Source: Flavobacterium zhairuonense
Lineage (GTDB): Bacteria; Bacteroidota; Bacteroidia; Flavobacteriales; Flavobacteriaceae
DNA: 64,000 nt
Reading direction: 5' to 3'
Assembly: GCF_004352915.1 (NCBI RefSeq)
Contig: NZ_SJSY01000069.1
Coordinates: forward strand, 62,001-126,000
Each line of letters opens with the position of its first letter. Position 1 is the stretch's first letter. Both the position numbers and the translations under genes were made by a program. This document shows, piece by piece, positions 41,178 through 50,126 of this stretch. The notes beneath the pieces are model-generated. The model did no database searches and was not told the DNA's origin. It saw only the letters and a program-made list of their open reading frames with translations.

Positions 41178-42808
41178 TAGTTGCTTGCTTTTTTAAGTTC
41201 AACGGAATTTAAAATTCGGTCTGTAATTGTGTTGGCATAAGTGTCGCCTTCTTCGTGTGAAATAACAATTTGCTGCAACCCTTGTTCTTGCTTGAAAATA
41301 AGAATTTCATAATATACTTTTGAACTGGTTTTTGTAGCTGGATTTATTACCGTCATTGTGCCGTATCCTTTTATACCTTGCACACCTTCATTAGTCTGGT
41401 AATCCTCTTGTTTTACAATAATATTTTGACCGCCTTGAGATTCAATAATTTTTAATGAACCTTCTAAAGCTTTTGATAAATCGATATCGGTTGGAGTTTT
41501 AAATTTAGTGGTTGAAACCGCGACATAGAAATTTTCAATCATGCTTCCGTAAACAAAAAGTTGCATTTCTTTAATCAGAGCCATAGCGTCTTTTGGAAGC
41601 ACTTTTTGAGTATCCATACGTTTTAAAACTTGTGGCGTTTCAATTAAAACACCTGGGTTTCCATATTCGCTTTTTACCCATTCGCTTTCTAAAAGACGTT
41701 TAGTTGGGTGCAATAAAACTGTATCTTTTACAGCGGTGAAACCTTTGGTAGCGATAAAAAACGCCATTGTTAAAAACAGTAAGACCGCAACAGATCCTGC
41801 AGCAAGAACAATTCGTTTGTTTCTTTGTTTCTTCAGCTGAAGTTTGATTTGTTTTTGTCTTTGTGCTTCGTTCAGTAATTCATCTTCTTCAGATGGAACT
41901 TCTGTCGGAATTGCATTATCTAGCGTTAAAATTACTTTCTGAATTTTGTTTCGGTCATCGGTAATTTCAAAATCAAGAGGTTTTGATTTAGCAAATTTTA
42001 CCAAATCCGCTTGACGGAGAACACGTTCTAGATTTTCAACCGTTTCTGGAGTCAAAGTCATTTTCTTTTTCGTTGATGCGGTTTTGATCGCTGCAATCAA
42101 CTCGGATGTTGTGCTTTCCATTGCTGGAATATGAATTGCCTCTTCAATATAATTTCTTGCAATATCAGTCAATTCACTATAGTATTCCTTGATTTCACCT
42201 TTTTGAATGAGCTCTTTTGACTCTAGGCTATTAAGTAAACTAGTTGCTTTTTCAATGGGTGTTTTATAAACTTCTTCCTCGATTTTTTTCTTCTGACGTT
42301 TTTTAGTATCCCAATAAACGAAAGCGCCTATTCCAAGAATAATTATAAGTAATACAATATAGAGCCACCAATTTCCAAAACTGCTATCTGCTGTAGAAAT
42401 ATCTTTGATATCATACATTTTTTGCTGTAATGTATCAACTTTTACAGCGGCAACTTCAACTTTGATTGAATCTGATAAATAAGGTTTTTTGTCAATTAAA
42501 ATTTGAACTGGCGAAATAGTATATTTTCCTGAATCAAATTGCGTTAAGCCATATTTCTTAATCAATTCATACGTGTCGTTTTTCTTAACTGTATCAATTG
42601 GATAAGATTGAATAACCTCTAATGAACCAATAGTTTTTGGTTGAGGAAAAACAACTTTCGATTTTGAGCTTACGACTGTTTTAAGTGTAAGTTTAAACTC
42701 GGCACCAATTTTGTTTTTTGTGGTATCAATACTTGTTTCTACCTGTTTTTGCTGTGCAAAAACCGCCGATGTAAGCAAAAATAGAAATATGTAAAATTTT
42801 AATTTCAT
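41177..42808 (-). CDS. Bat-operon membrane protein (between DUF58 and BatA)
   Basis: The protein has 543 residues. Signal peptide (1-18), a beta-rich extracytoplasmic part (about 20-140; SIDTTKNKIGAEFKLTLKT), a membrane helix (about 148-168), a charged cytosolic part (about 170-335), a second helix (about 336-355), and a C-terminal domain with two-beta-strand blocks. The N-terminal half resembles BatD-type domains. It is the customary unnamed gene between DUF58 and batA. It overlaps batA by one base. Confidence 0.85.
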   Translation of the reverse strand: MKLKFYIFLFLLTSAVFAQQKQVETSIDTTKNKIGAEFKLTLKTVVSSKSKVVFPQPKTIGSLEVIQSYPIDTVKKNDTYELIKKYGLTQFDSGKYTISPVQILIDKKPYLSDSIKVEVAAVKVDTLQQKMYDIKDISTADSSFGNWWLYIVLLIIILGIGAFVYWDTKKRQKKKIEEEVYKTPIEKATSLLNSLESKELIQKGEIKEYYSELTDIARNYIEEAIHIPAMESTTSELIAAIKTASTKKKMTLTPETVENLERVLRQADLVKFAKSKPLDFEITDDRNKIQKVILTLDNAIPTEVPSEEDELLNEAQRQKQIKLQLKKQRNKRIVLAAGSVAVLLFLTMAFFIATKGFTAVKDTVLLHPTKRLLESEWVKSEYGNPGVLIETPQVLKRMDTQKVLPKDAMALIKEMQLFVYGSMIENFYVAVSTTKFKTPTDIDLSKALEGSLKIIESQGGQNIIVKQEDYQTNEGVQGIKGYGTMTVINPATKTSSKVYYEILIFKQEQGLQQIVISHEEGDTYANTITDRILNSVELKKASN

Positions 42809-42956
42809 TTGATTTTTGATTTCAGATTCTAGTCTAAAACTAAAGCTTAAAAATGGAACACGGATGACACAGTTTAAGCGGATTATATTTTTGGAATTAT
42901 TGCATTAAAAATCTAATATTCTAACAATCTTATCCCGAAGTCTCGGGATAACAATC
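42809..42956. repeat. Spacer with TTATCCCGA hairpin and ACACGGATGACAC words
   Basis: TTATCCCGA (42930-42938) and TCGGGATAA (42943-42951) form a short hairpin. Before it lie GGAACACGGATGACACAG and TTTAAGCGGATT, a known-looking extragenic word pair. No gene is present. Confidence 0.6.
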
Positions 42957-43820
42957 TTAACGTGACTTGAAATAGCCTAATAATTTAGTAACATAATTTT
43001 CATCGACTCTGGTATTTACCACGCCAGCGCCAGATTTGCTGAAAGTTTCTTTGAAATAATTTACTCTCTCGTGATAATGTTTTTCGTAATTCATTCGTAC
43101 GACTTTAGAACCCGTATCAACCAAAATTGTTTTTCCAGTTTCAGCATCAAGCATATTTACCATTCCAAGATTCGGAATTTTTTCTTCGCGAATGTCGTAC
43201 ACACGAACGCCTGTTAAATCATGCTTTTTTGAAGCAATTTTTAATGTTTGCTCATAATTTTCAGACATAAAATCTGAAATCATAAAAACAATGGCTTTCT
43301 TTTTCTGAGTTCCCGATAAAAATTTCAAAGCTTCAGAAATATCGGTTTTATGGCTTTTTGGTTCAAATTCGATCAATTCACGAATGATTCTCAAAACGTG
43401 CGAACGGCCTTTTTTTGGTGGAATGTACAATTCGACATTATCAGAAAATAAAATCAATCCAATTTTATCGTTGTTTTGTGTAGCCGAAAAAGCCATCGTT
43501 GCCGCAATTTCGGTTACGATGTCTTTCTTAAATTGGCTTTTTGATCCAAAACCTTCTGAACCCGAAATATCCACCATCAAAACCATGGTTAGTTCGCGTT
43601 CTTCTTCAAATACTTTAACGTGAGCTTCGTTGTATCGTGCGGTTACGTTCCAATCGATGTTACGAATATCATCTCCGTATTGGTATTGACGCACCTCGCT
43701 AAACGTCATTCCTCGTCCTTTAAATGAAGAGTGGTATTCTCCCGAAAAGATATGATTGCTCAGTCTCTTCGTTTTGATTTCTATTTTCCGTACTTTTTTT
43801 AAAAGCTCTTTTGTATCCAT
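42957..43820 (-). CDS. DUF58 domain protein
   Basis: The protein has 287 residues, soluble. The DUF58 block is YHSSFKGRGMTFSEVRQYQYGDDIRNIDWNVTARYNEAHVKVFEEERELTMVLMVDISGS (about 30-90), followed by a VWA-like fold (IGLILFSDNVELYIPPKKGR). DUF58 proteins work with MoxR ATPases and Bat proteins, though the reaction is unknown. It lies 79 bases after moxR. Confidence 0.92.
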   Translation of the reverse strand: MDTKELLKKVRKIEIKTKRLSNHIFSGEYHSSFKGRGMTFSEVRQYQYGDDIRNIDWNVTARYNEAHVKVFEEERELTMVLMVDISGSEGFGSKSQFKKDIVTEIAATMAFSATQNNDKIGLILFSDNVELYIPPKKGRSHVLRIIRELIEFEPKSHKTDISEALKFLSGTQKKKAIVFMISDFMSENYEQTLKIASKKHDLTGVRVYDIREEKIPNLGMVNMLDAETGKTILVDTGSKVVRMNYEKHYHERVNYFKETFSKSGAGVVNTRVDENYVTKLLGYFKSR

Positions 43821-43899
43821 TTTTTGTTTGGTTTATGGTTTATGGTTGTTGGTTGATGGCGCATAAACCATCAACAAAAAACTATCAACCATCAACTTT
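43821..43899. repeat. moxR-DUF58 spacer with GGTTTATGG/CCATCAAC words
   Basis: GGTTTATGGTTTATGGTTG is followed by CATAAACCATCAAC and further inverse words, giving 8-bp inverted matches. A short spacer hairpin region. Confidence 0.6.
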
Positions 43900-44904
43900 T
43901 TAAGGTACTTCAATCTCGTTAACGATTTTATTGATAATGTCTACAGAAGTGATGTTTTCCGCTTCGGCCTCATAAGTAATTCCAACTCTGTGGCGCAATA
44001 CATCGTGAACAACTGCACGAACGTCTTCTGGAATTACATAACCACGACGTTTGATGAAAGCGTAGCATTTTGCAGCATTAGCCAAGTTGATACTTCCACG
44101 TGGAGAAGCTCCAAAACTGATAAGCGGTTTTAAATCGGCTAATTTGTATTTCTCTGGGTAACGAGTAGCAAAAATGATATCTAAGATGTATTTTTCGATT
44201 TTTTCATCCATGTAAACTTCACGAACTGCTTCCTGCGCGCGCAAGATTTGATCTACAGAAACTACAGGATTTACTTTTTCGTAAGTTCCTTTTAAGTTTT
44301 GACGAATTACAAAACGCTCTTCATCAATTTTTGGATAATCAATTACAGTTTTTAGCATGAAACGGTCAACTTGCGCTTCAGGCAATTGATAAGTTCCTTC
44401 TTGTTCAACTGGATTTTGTGTTGCTAATACTAAAAATGGGCGATCCAATTTGAAAGTTGTGTCGCCAATAGTTACTTGTTTTTCCTGCATCGCCTCCAAA
44501 AGTGCAGATTGTACTTTTGCCGGAGCACGGTTGATCTCATCGGCAAGTACGAAATTGGCAAAGATTGGTCCTTTTTTTATCGAGAATTCGTTTGCTTTAA
44601 TGTTGTAAATCATCGTTCCGATAACATCGGCTGGCAATAAGTCGGGTGTAAACTGAATACGGCTGAAAGAACCTTGAACCGCTTGAGAAAGCGTATTGAT
44701 TGCTAAAGTTTTGGCTAAACCAGGTACTCCTTCAAGCAAAATATGTCCTTGTCCTAATAAACCAATTAATAAACGTTCGACCATATGTTTCTGGCCCACA
44801 ATAACTTTGTTCATTTCCATTGTAAGAAGGTCTATAAAAGCACTTTCTCTTTCAATTTTTTCATTGATCGCTCTAATGTCTAAAGTCGTTGTATTTTCTT
44901 CCAT
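43900..44904 (-). CDS. moxR: MoxR family AAA+ ATPase
   Basis: The protein has 334 residues from MEENTTTLDIRAINEK; an outer start 40 codons upstream gives an atypical basic leader and is rejected. Walker A is GVPGLAKT (about 64-71), Walker B FVLADEINRAP (about 125-135), and sensor 1 is around LATQNPVEQEGTYQLPEAQVDRF. MoxR ATPases act as chaperones for VWA proteins; here it heads the bat operon. It is divergent from the aldo/keto reductase gene. Confidence 0.95.
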   Translation of the reverse strand: MEENTTTLDIRAINEKIERESAFIDLLTMEMNKVIVGQKHMVERLLIGLLGQGHILLEGVPGLAKTLAINTLSQAVQGSFSRIQFTPDLLPADVIGTMIYNIKANEFSIKKGPIFANFVLADEINRAPAKVQSALLEAMQEKQVTIGDTTFKLDRPFLVLATQNPVEQEGTYQLPEAQVDRFMLKTVIDYPKIDEERFVIRQNLKGTYEKVNPVVSVDQILRAQEAVREVYMDEKIEKYILDIIFATRYPEKYKLADLKPLISFGASPRGSINLANAAKCYAFIKRRGYVIPEDVRAVVHDVLRHRVGITYEAEAENITSVDIINKIVNEIEVP

Positions 44905-45128
44905 ATAAATGTTTTTAAAAGCTTTTTTAAACTCTTGATTTTTACGCCCGGTTTTTGAGAGTGCAAATTGAATATTTTTTGAGAAGTAAGATGTTAAAGA
45001 ATGGTTAAAACTTCGACCAATCACCTAATTTTAAGGACGAATTGTGAATCTATTTTTATATTTTTAAGAACTTTGATGTGTATGTTTTTAAAAAGCATAT
45101 TTATTACCAAAAATAACGCAATATAACC

Positions 45129-46004
45129 ATGAGCAAAACAACATTATCGCCTATTATTTCAGGCACTATGAATTGGGGAGTATGGGACAAAAACCTTTCG
45201 ACTAAAGAAATGGAAAACATGATACAAATTAGTATCGAAAACAAAATTACAACTTTTGATCATGCCGACATTTACGGCGATTATACCACCGAAGCTGATT
45301 TTGGAAAAGCCTTTAAGGCGAGTAAAATTTCCCGCGAAAAATTACAATTAATTACAAAGTGCGGTATTCAGATGATTGCTGAAAAACGTCCTCAAAACAA
45401 AATCAAACATTACGATTATTCTAAAGACTACATTATTTGGTCTGCAGAGGAATCTCTTAAAAATTTAAAAACAGATTATATTGATGTTTTTTTATTGCAC
45501 AGACCTAGTCCGTTGATGCAGGCAGACGAAATTGCAGAAGCTGTAGAAAAACTAAAATCAGATGGGAAAATTATTGATTTCGGACTTTCGAATTTTACAA
45601 GTTCTCAAACTGAATTAATTCGTCAGAAAACAGAAGTAAGCTATAATCAAGTGCAATTTTCGGCAACTCATTATGAGCCAATGTTGGACGGAAGTTTAGA
45701 TTATATGCAGACACACGGAATTCGTCCGTTGTCATGGAATCCGCTTGGAACTGTTTTTAGAGAAGATACTAAGAAAACACGCCGTTTGAAAAAGTTATTC
45801 TCAACTTTATTAGAGAAATATCATCTTGGCGCAGATACACTTTTGCTGGCTTGGATTTTAAAACATCCTGCAGGCGTTATCCCAATTGCGGGAACTGTTA
45901 ACGTTGCCAGAATTCAAGCGTTATTAAAAGCAGTTGAATTGGATATGGACAAAGAAGATTGGTTCGCCATCTGGACAGAAAGTATGGGGGATGATGTGCC
46001 TTAA
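45129..46004 (+). CDS. Aldo/keto reductase
   Basis: The protein has 291 residues, a TIM barrel of the YdhF type. The catalytic set is FDHADIYGDY (Asp, Tyr), the Lys in TKCG (about 76-79) and His in VFLLHRPSPL (about 117-126). NADPH binding is around AGTVNVARIQALLKA near the C-terminus. It is an NADPH-dependent oxidoreductase of unknown substrate. The gene stands alone, with a strong terminator after it. Confidence 0.92.
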   Translation: MSKTTLSPIISGTMNWGVWDKNLSTKEMENMIQISIENKITTFDHADIYGDYTTEADFGKAFKASKISREKLQLITKCGIQMIAEKRPQNKIKHYDYSKDYIIWSAEESLKNLKTDYIDVFLLHRPSPLMQADEIAEAVEKLKSDGKIIDFGLSNFTSSQTELIRQKTEVSYNQVQFSATHYEPMLDGSLDYMQTHGIRPLSWNPLGTVFREDTKKTRRLKKLFSTLLEKYHLGADTLLLAWILKHPAGVIPIAGTVNVARIQALLKAVELDMDKEDWFAIWTESMGDDVP

Positions 46005-46020
46005 TTTTTTTTAAATTTAA

Positions 46021-46069
46021 TCATAAAAAAACAGCTGTTTCTAAAAGTAGGACAGCTGTTTTTTTATGA
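46021..46069. terminator. Bidirectional terminator (aldo/keto reductase / DUF4382)
   Basis: A perfect 18-bp stem (TCATAAAAAAACAGCTGT with its inverse) surrounds a 13-base loop. It serves both convergent genes. Confidence 0.9.
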
Positions 46070-46080
46070 TTTTAAAGTTT

Positions 46081-46890
46081 TTATTTTAAAATAAGAGTGT
46101 TCATGTTTGTAATTTGTCCATTTACCACGACCACATTAGGAACCACCAAAGCTGGCAATTGTGAACTTACATCAGGTGTAATGGTTACAGAATAAGTTCC
46201 TGCCGGAATACCATTTAGTTGAAACACTCCTAGCTCATCTGTATAAGCTGAAACAGTTGTGTCTCCAACCTGAACTGATACTAAAGACTGGAAAGTAAAA
46301 GGTGTTACAATTCCTTTTATTATTCCAGATGTTGCGTTTGTAGAAACTCTAATTACAGGATGTAAATTAAAGTTGCCAGAATTGCCAGCTTCTACAACTA
46401 CAGAGTGCTCTACATCAAAATCTAATAAAAAGTCATAAGTTGCACCAGCCATCAATGTTTGGTTGACTTTTAATTTTAGGCCTGATTGTTGGGCACTTGG
46501 TGTTTTTAAAGGATAAGTTGTACCGTCTTTAACAACAGTATTGTGTTCTCCAAGAATTAATCGAATTTGGCCTAAATATCCAGATGACACTTCGTTATCT
46601 GCCAAAAGTACATTTACACCACCAGTTAAATCCAATAAATTATATACTCCAGGTTTAATATTTCCTATACTAACCCATCCATCTTCGCCAGTTTCAGAAT
46701 TGCTTTTAATTTTAACGTCTAAAACTTCAACGTTTACCTGATCGTAATCACCCGGTGCATCTGTCATTCGTACACTTACTTTTGAAGTTTGTGAACCATC
46801 ATTACTATCACTACTGCTGCAGCTTGCTAGAAATAGAATATATAATGACGCCAAGAGAAAAATTCTAAATTTGAGGTTTACAGCTTTCAT
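46081..46890 (-). CDS. DUF4382 lipoprotein with carboxypeptidase-like tail
   Basis: The protein has 269 residues from MKAVNLKFRIFLLAS, chosen over a start 17 codons upstream because a proper signal peptide and lipobox (LFLASCSSSD, Cys about 24) then begin the protein. DUF4382 spans about 38-180 (VSVRMTDAPGDYDQVNVEVLDVKI, then DFLLDFDVEHSVVVEAGNSGNFNLHPVIRV). A C-terminal CarboxypepD-like beta-sandwich (GIIKGIVTPFTFQSLVSVQVGDTTVSAYTDELG) follows. It is probably a surface or outer-membrane lipoprotein of unknown role. Confidence 0.9.
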   Translation of the reverse strand: MKAVNLKFRIFLLASLYILFLASCSSSDSNDGSQTSKVSVRMTDAPGDYDQVNVEVLDVKIKSNSETGEDGWVSIGNIKPGVYNLLDLTGGVNVLLADNEVSSGYLGQIRLILGEHNTVVKDGTTYPLKTPSAQQSGLKLKVNQTLMAGATYDFLLDFDVEHSVVVEAGNSGNFNLHPVIRVSTNATSGIIKGIVTPFTFQSLVSVQVGDTTVSAYTDELGVFQLNGIPAGTYSVTITPDVSSQLPALVVPNVVVVNGQITNMNTLILK

Positions 46891-47075
46891 AAGTCTCTTT
46901 GTTTTTAAATTAGTAAATTTATAACGCAAAACGAACTTCATTTAGTGCTTTTATGCCGTAATTTTGTGTTGAATTAATCAAGCCTTAAAGAAGAGGTAGG
47001 TTGATTAAACACGATTTTAATCCTAAAAAAATGATGCATTATTTTAATCTGTGTCAAAAAAATAAATAGTTTAAA

Positions 47076-47831
47076 ATGAAAAAAACAGCCTTAATTACTG
47101 GAGCAACAAGCGGTATAGGTAAAGCAACCGCACAAATATTGGCAAAAAACAATTATAAAGTTATTCTATGCGGAAGACGTAAAGAGCGTTTAGAAGAATT
47201 AGAAAAAGAGCTTTCGGCTTTTACAGAAGTACATTCTTTATCTTTTGATGTTAGAGATAAACAGGACGTTTTTGCAGCATTAAGTTCGTTGCCAGCAGAT
47301 TTTTCAACAATTGATATTTTGATCAATAATGCTGGAAATGCACACGGTTTGGATCCAATTCAAAATGGAGATATCGAAGATTGGGACGCGATGATTGATA
47401 TTAATGTAAAAGGGCTTTTGTATGTTTCAAAAGCTATAATTCCTCAGATGATCGAGAGAAAATCAGGACATATTATCAATATCGGCTCAATTGCAGGAAA
47501 AGAAGTTTATCCAAACGGAAATGTATATTGTGCTTCAAAACATGCCGTTGACGCCATCAACAACGGAATGCGAATGGATTTGAATCCGTACGGAATTCGA
47601 GTTGGAGCAATTCATCCAGGAATGGTTGAAACCGAATTCAGTGAAGTTCGTTTTAAAGGCGATACCGATAGAGCTTCAAATGTGTATAAAGGCTTAGATG
47701 CGCTTCAGGCTGAAGATATTGCCGATATTATTCATTTTGTAGTTTCAAGAAAATACCACGTGAATATCGCAGATTTGATTGTTTTTCCAACGGCGCAAGC
47801 TTCTGCGACGATTGTGAATAAGAATATTTAA
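47076..47831 (+). CDS. Short-chain dehydrogenase/reductase (YdfG-like)
   Basis: The protein has 251 residues. Cofactor-binding motif TGATSGIGKATAQIL (about 7-21), NNAGNAHG (about 85-92), and catalytic YCASKHAVDAINNGMRMDL with Tyr and Lys (about 151-169). GRRKERLEELEKEL suggests NADP preference. It may be a 3-hydroxy acid (serine-type) dehydrogenase as in YdfG; the substrate is not fixed by sequence. Single gene. Confidence 0.94.
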   Translation: MKKTALITGATSGIGKATAQILAKNNYKVILCGRRKERLEELEKELSAFTEVHSLSFDVRDKQDVFAALSSLPADFSTIDILINNAGNAHGLDPIQNGDIEDWDAMIDINVKGLLYVSKAIIPQMIERKSGHIINIGSIAGKEVYPNGNVYCASKHAVDAINNGMRMDLNPYGIRVGAIHPGMVETEFSEVRFKGDTDRASNVYKGLDALQAEDIADIIHFVVSRKYHVNIADLIVFPTAQASATIVNKNI

Positions 47832-47936
47832 AATTAGCTAGTTAGACTTCTTAGAAAGTTAGATCTTTAGATTATCTTAGGAATCTGAAAATCATAAATC
47901 TAAGAAGTCTAAATTTCTAAACAAGTCCCACAGAAA
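47832..47936. repeat. Spacer with TTAGACTTCTTAGA inverted repeat
   Basis: TTAGACTTCTTAGA (47842-47855) recurs inverted as TCTAAGAAGTCTAA (47899-47912). The intervening bases repeat TTAGATC and AATCTGAAA words. No gene is present. Confidence 0.7.
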
Positions 47937-49082
47937 ATGATTAATAAGCGCCTTTTAATTAAAAATCTACTCGCTCATAATGATGAGAGCAGTTTTTATG
48001 ATAAAAAGAGGCAGTTGAATCTTCATTCACGAGAAGGGAAGGGGAAGTTCTTAAAACACATTTGCGCATTATCCAATTCTAATCCAAATAATAATTCTTA
48101 TATCGTTGTTGGTGTCGAAGATCAGGACAACGAAATTGTTGGAGATGATTTTTTTGATGACAGCCGAATTCAGAATCTAGTCAATGCTTTTTTAGAAAAT
48201 CCTCCAAAAATCCAATACGAAAACGTTCCTTTTCCAAATCTTCCAAAAGACAAAGTAATCGGTTTGGTCACTATAAAACCTAAAAGCAAAATCTCTTACT
48301 TTAAAAAAGGAATTCATACCATTCTTGCTAATAGTGTTTTTGTAAGGCGTGGTAGCAATTCTACTCCTTTAGAAGAACATGAGGAAGTCGAGAAAAATTA
48401 TCAAAATACGGAAACGGTAATCGGAATTGAAAATAGTTCTCGAAATAGTATTCAGTATACTTTAGACGGCGTTATCGATTTTATGAATTTCAGGCACAAA
48501 GATATGTCGCCGAAATATCGAGTCTTTAAAGAATTGTTTGTGATTTGCTGGGCTGGAGTTGGAAAAAAATCTCGAGATAAAACATTTCTTTCCAGAGTAG
48601 ATATTGAATTGATTAATGAACAGATTAAGTTGTTTTATTCTGCGCTAGATGTAGTTACTATCGAATACAATGATGATACTTTTACCATTACAGAATATGT
48701 TCCGCTAGGGCTAAACGATAAAACAAGTTTTTATCCTTTAGAAAAACAGACTATACATTTTTTTGATAATGGATATTATAAGATTGACCGTGAAATGCTT
48801 TTTCAACCTCCAGAATTCAATCGAAAAATGCTTTATCATATTTACAATTCAAATATGGCATTGCTTCAAAAATTGCACAAAGGATTTGCTTTGTCGTCGC
48901 GAGAACTAGCAGATCTTGAAAATCTTCCTTCAACTTTTATGATTTGTTATTTGAATGGTTTTGATGAAGCCAAACAAAAACTAATCGATTCAAAATTATT
49001 ACTAAAGCCTTTTCCAGCTGTTTATTTGTCTTTTAAAGAAGCGCTCCGAGTTTTGAGAAAGATGAAATATGATGTGCAGTAA
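47937..49082 (+). CDS. AlbA_2/Schlafen-type putative DNA-binding protein
   Basis: The protein has 381 residues. The N-terminal AlbA_2 domain (about 15-150) shows GKGKFLKHICALSNSNPNNNSYIVVGVEDQDNEIVGD and a long VRRGSNSTPLEEHE end segment (about 138-151). The C-terminal 230 residues are a mixed helical domain without a motif I recognise. Members of this family are often called ATP-binding or transcriptional regulators and are found near defence genes, but no defence neighbours are seen here. It follows the SDR gene by 105 bases. Confidence 0.82.
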   Translation: MINKRLLIKNLLAHNDESSFYDKKRQLNLHSREGKGKFLKHICALSNSNPNNNSYIVVGVEDQDNEIVGDDFFDDSRIQNLVNAFLENPPKIQYENVPFPNLPKDKVIGLVTIKPKSKISYFKKGIHTILANSVFVRRGSNSTPLEEHEEVEKNYQNTETVIGIENSSRNSIQYTLDGVIDFMNFRHKDMSPKYRVFKELFVICWAGVGKKSRDKTFLSRVDIELINEQIKLFYSALDVVTIEYNDDTFTITEYVPLGLNDKTSFYPLEKQTIHFFDNGYYKIDREMLFQPPEFNRKMLYHIYNSNMALLQKLHKGFALSSRELADLENLPSTFMICYLNGFDEAKQKLIDSKLLLKPFPAVYLSFKEALRVLRKMKYDVQ

Positions 49083-49153
49083 AAAAAGGTGCAAAGATAC
49101 AAAGTAACAGAGATACAAAGGTTTTCTGTAGAGACGCACTGCAGCACGTCTGA
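49083..49153. repeat. ACAAAG word tract and GTAGAGACGCA element
   Basis: Bases 49091-49126 repeat ACAAAG words nearly identical to window positions 1-38. Bases 49124-49138 are TTCTGTAGAGACGCA, identical to 35401-35415, followed by CTGCAGCACGTCT, an imperfect palindrome. Confidence 0.65.
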
Positions 49154-49181
49154 CCCAAGGTGATTTTTTGGTTTTTAATTT

Positions 49182-49925
49182 TTAATGGTATTTTAAATAT
49201 TGGTTTATTTCATCATACTGAAATAAAATTTCTTTTGGCCCATCGGCGTATGATGCGGCTTCGTAGGAGTTGTAATATAAAAGTAGGCCTTCTTCAGTAT
49301 AAAAAATATTCTGAGGCAAGTGAAATTTGTCGTTTTCAAACATTAAGCCAGTCGCATTGATATTAGCTTTTGCTGGAATTTTGTATTTCTCGCGGAATTT
49401 TTTTTCGGCGAAAGCCATAAATTCTTTTTCATTATTAAACAATTGATCCGTAAAGATTGTTTTGCCGGTTTTTGGATTGAATAATAAAGATTTAAAACCT
49501 TGATATCCGTGTGCGCCTCCGGTAAAAGTATAATGGTCAATTTTTATATTTAAAATTTCATCAGAGTGAAATTCTACATTTCCAATGATTTTTCCTTCCC
49601 AACCAAAAGTTTCGTTTGGAAATTTTTTATGCATTTCTTCATACGAATCAATAAAAGATTGCGCTAGTATTTTATAATCGGTTGCCTTTGCAGGATCTTC
49701 ACCAAAATAAACAATTTCTTTGACAACTGAAAAAACCTTCTTGTTGATGCTGTCTGCGGTGATTTTTGCATTTTTTGCAATTGGAACTTCAATTGTAATT
49801 TTTGGACAATCGCTTTTGCAAGGAAGGGCAGATTCTTTTTCAAATGTTTCATTGTCAAATGAAAGCTCTTTGTTACAACTTGTGAATATCAAAAACAAAA
49901 AGACTAAAAAAGTATAATGTTTCAT
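49182..49925 (-). CDS. DUF3298/DUF4163 (RsiV-like) lipoprotein
   Basis: The protein has 247 residues. Signal peptide with lipobox LIFTSCNKE (Cys about 17). Domain DUF4163 (about 38-130) and DUF3298 (about 145-235; LPQNIFYTEEGLLLYYNSYEAASYADGPKEILFQYDEI). RsiV-type proteins bind lysozyme in Bacillus; here no sigma factor lies next to it, so the role is open. It ends with FQYDEINQYLKYH. It faces the metB-type gene with a long 200-base shared upstream region. Confidence 0.88.
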   Translation of the reverse strand: MKHYTFLVFLFLIFTSCNKELSFDNETFEKESALPCKSDCPKITIEVPIAKNAKITADSINKKVFSVVKEIVYFGEDPAKATDYKILAQSFIDSYEEMHKKFPNETFGWEGKIIGNVEFHSDEILNIKIDHYTFTGGAHGYQGFKSLLFNPKTGKTIFTDQLFNNEKEFMAFAEKKFREKYKIPAKANINATGLMFENDKFHLPQNIFYTEEGLLLYYNSYEAASYADGPKEILFQYDEINQYLKYH

Positions 49926-50126
49926 ATATGTAAAAGTTATTTGTTAATTGATCATACGCTGGATCACAATTTATTTGTGAGGTTTTGCTTTTGCAAAGTT
50001 CTAGCTAGTAGTGTTTTCAGCTCAAAAAAGTGTTAATTATATACAAAGGTAAGAAGTTGTGTCAGGATTAGAATAAATTAAACGGTAAATTTGTACAAGA
50101 TTTAAGGATTTAAAATTTGTAACTAT

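Noticed and set aside
44904..45024. Longer start for moxR
   Set aside because: The extra 40 residues are basic and atypical; MEENTTTLDI fits the family start.
49982..50050. Defence island around the AlbA_2 protein
   Set aside because: The neighbours are an SDR, a DUF3298 lipoprotein and a PLP enzyme; none is a known defence gene.
49926..50126. A SAM-type riboswitch upstream of the metB-type gene
   Set aside because: The 200-base leader region shows no recognisable SAM riboswitch core or terminator alternation by eye.
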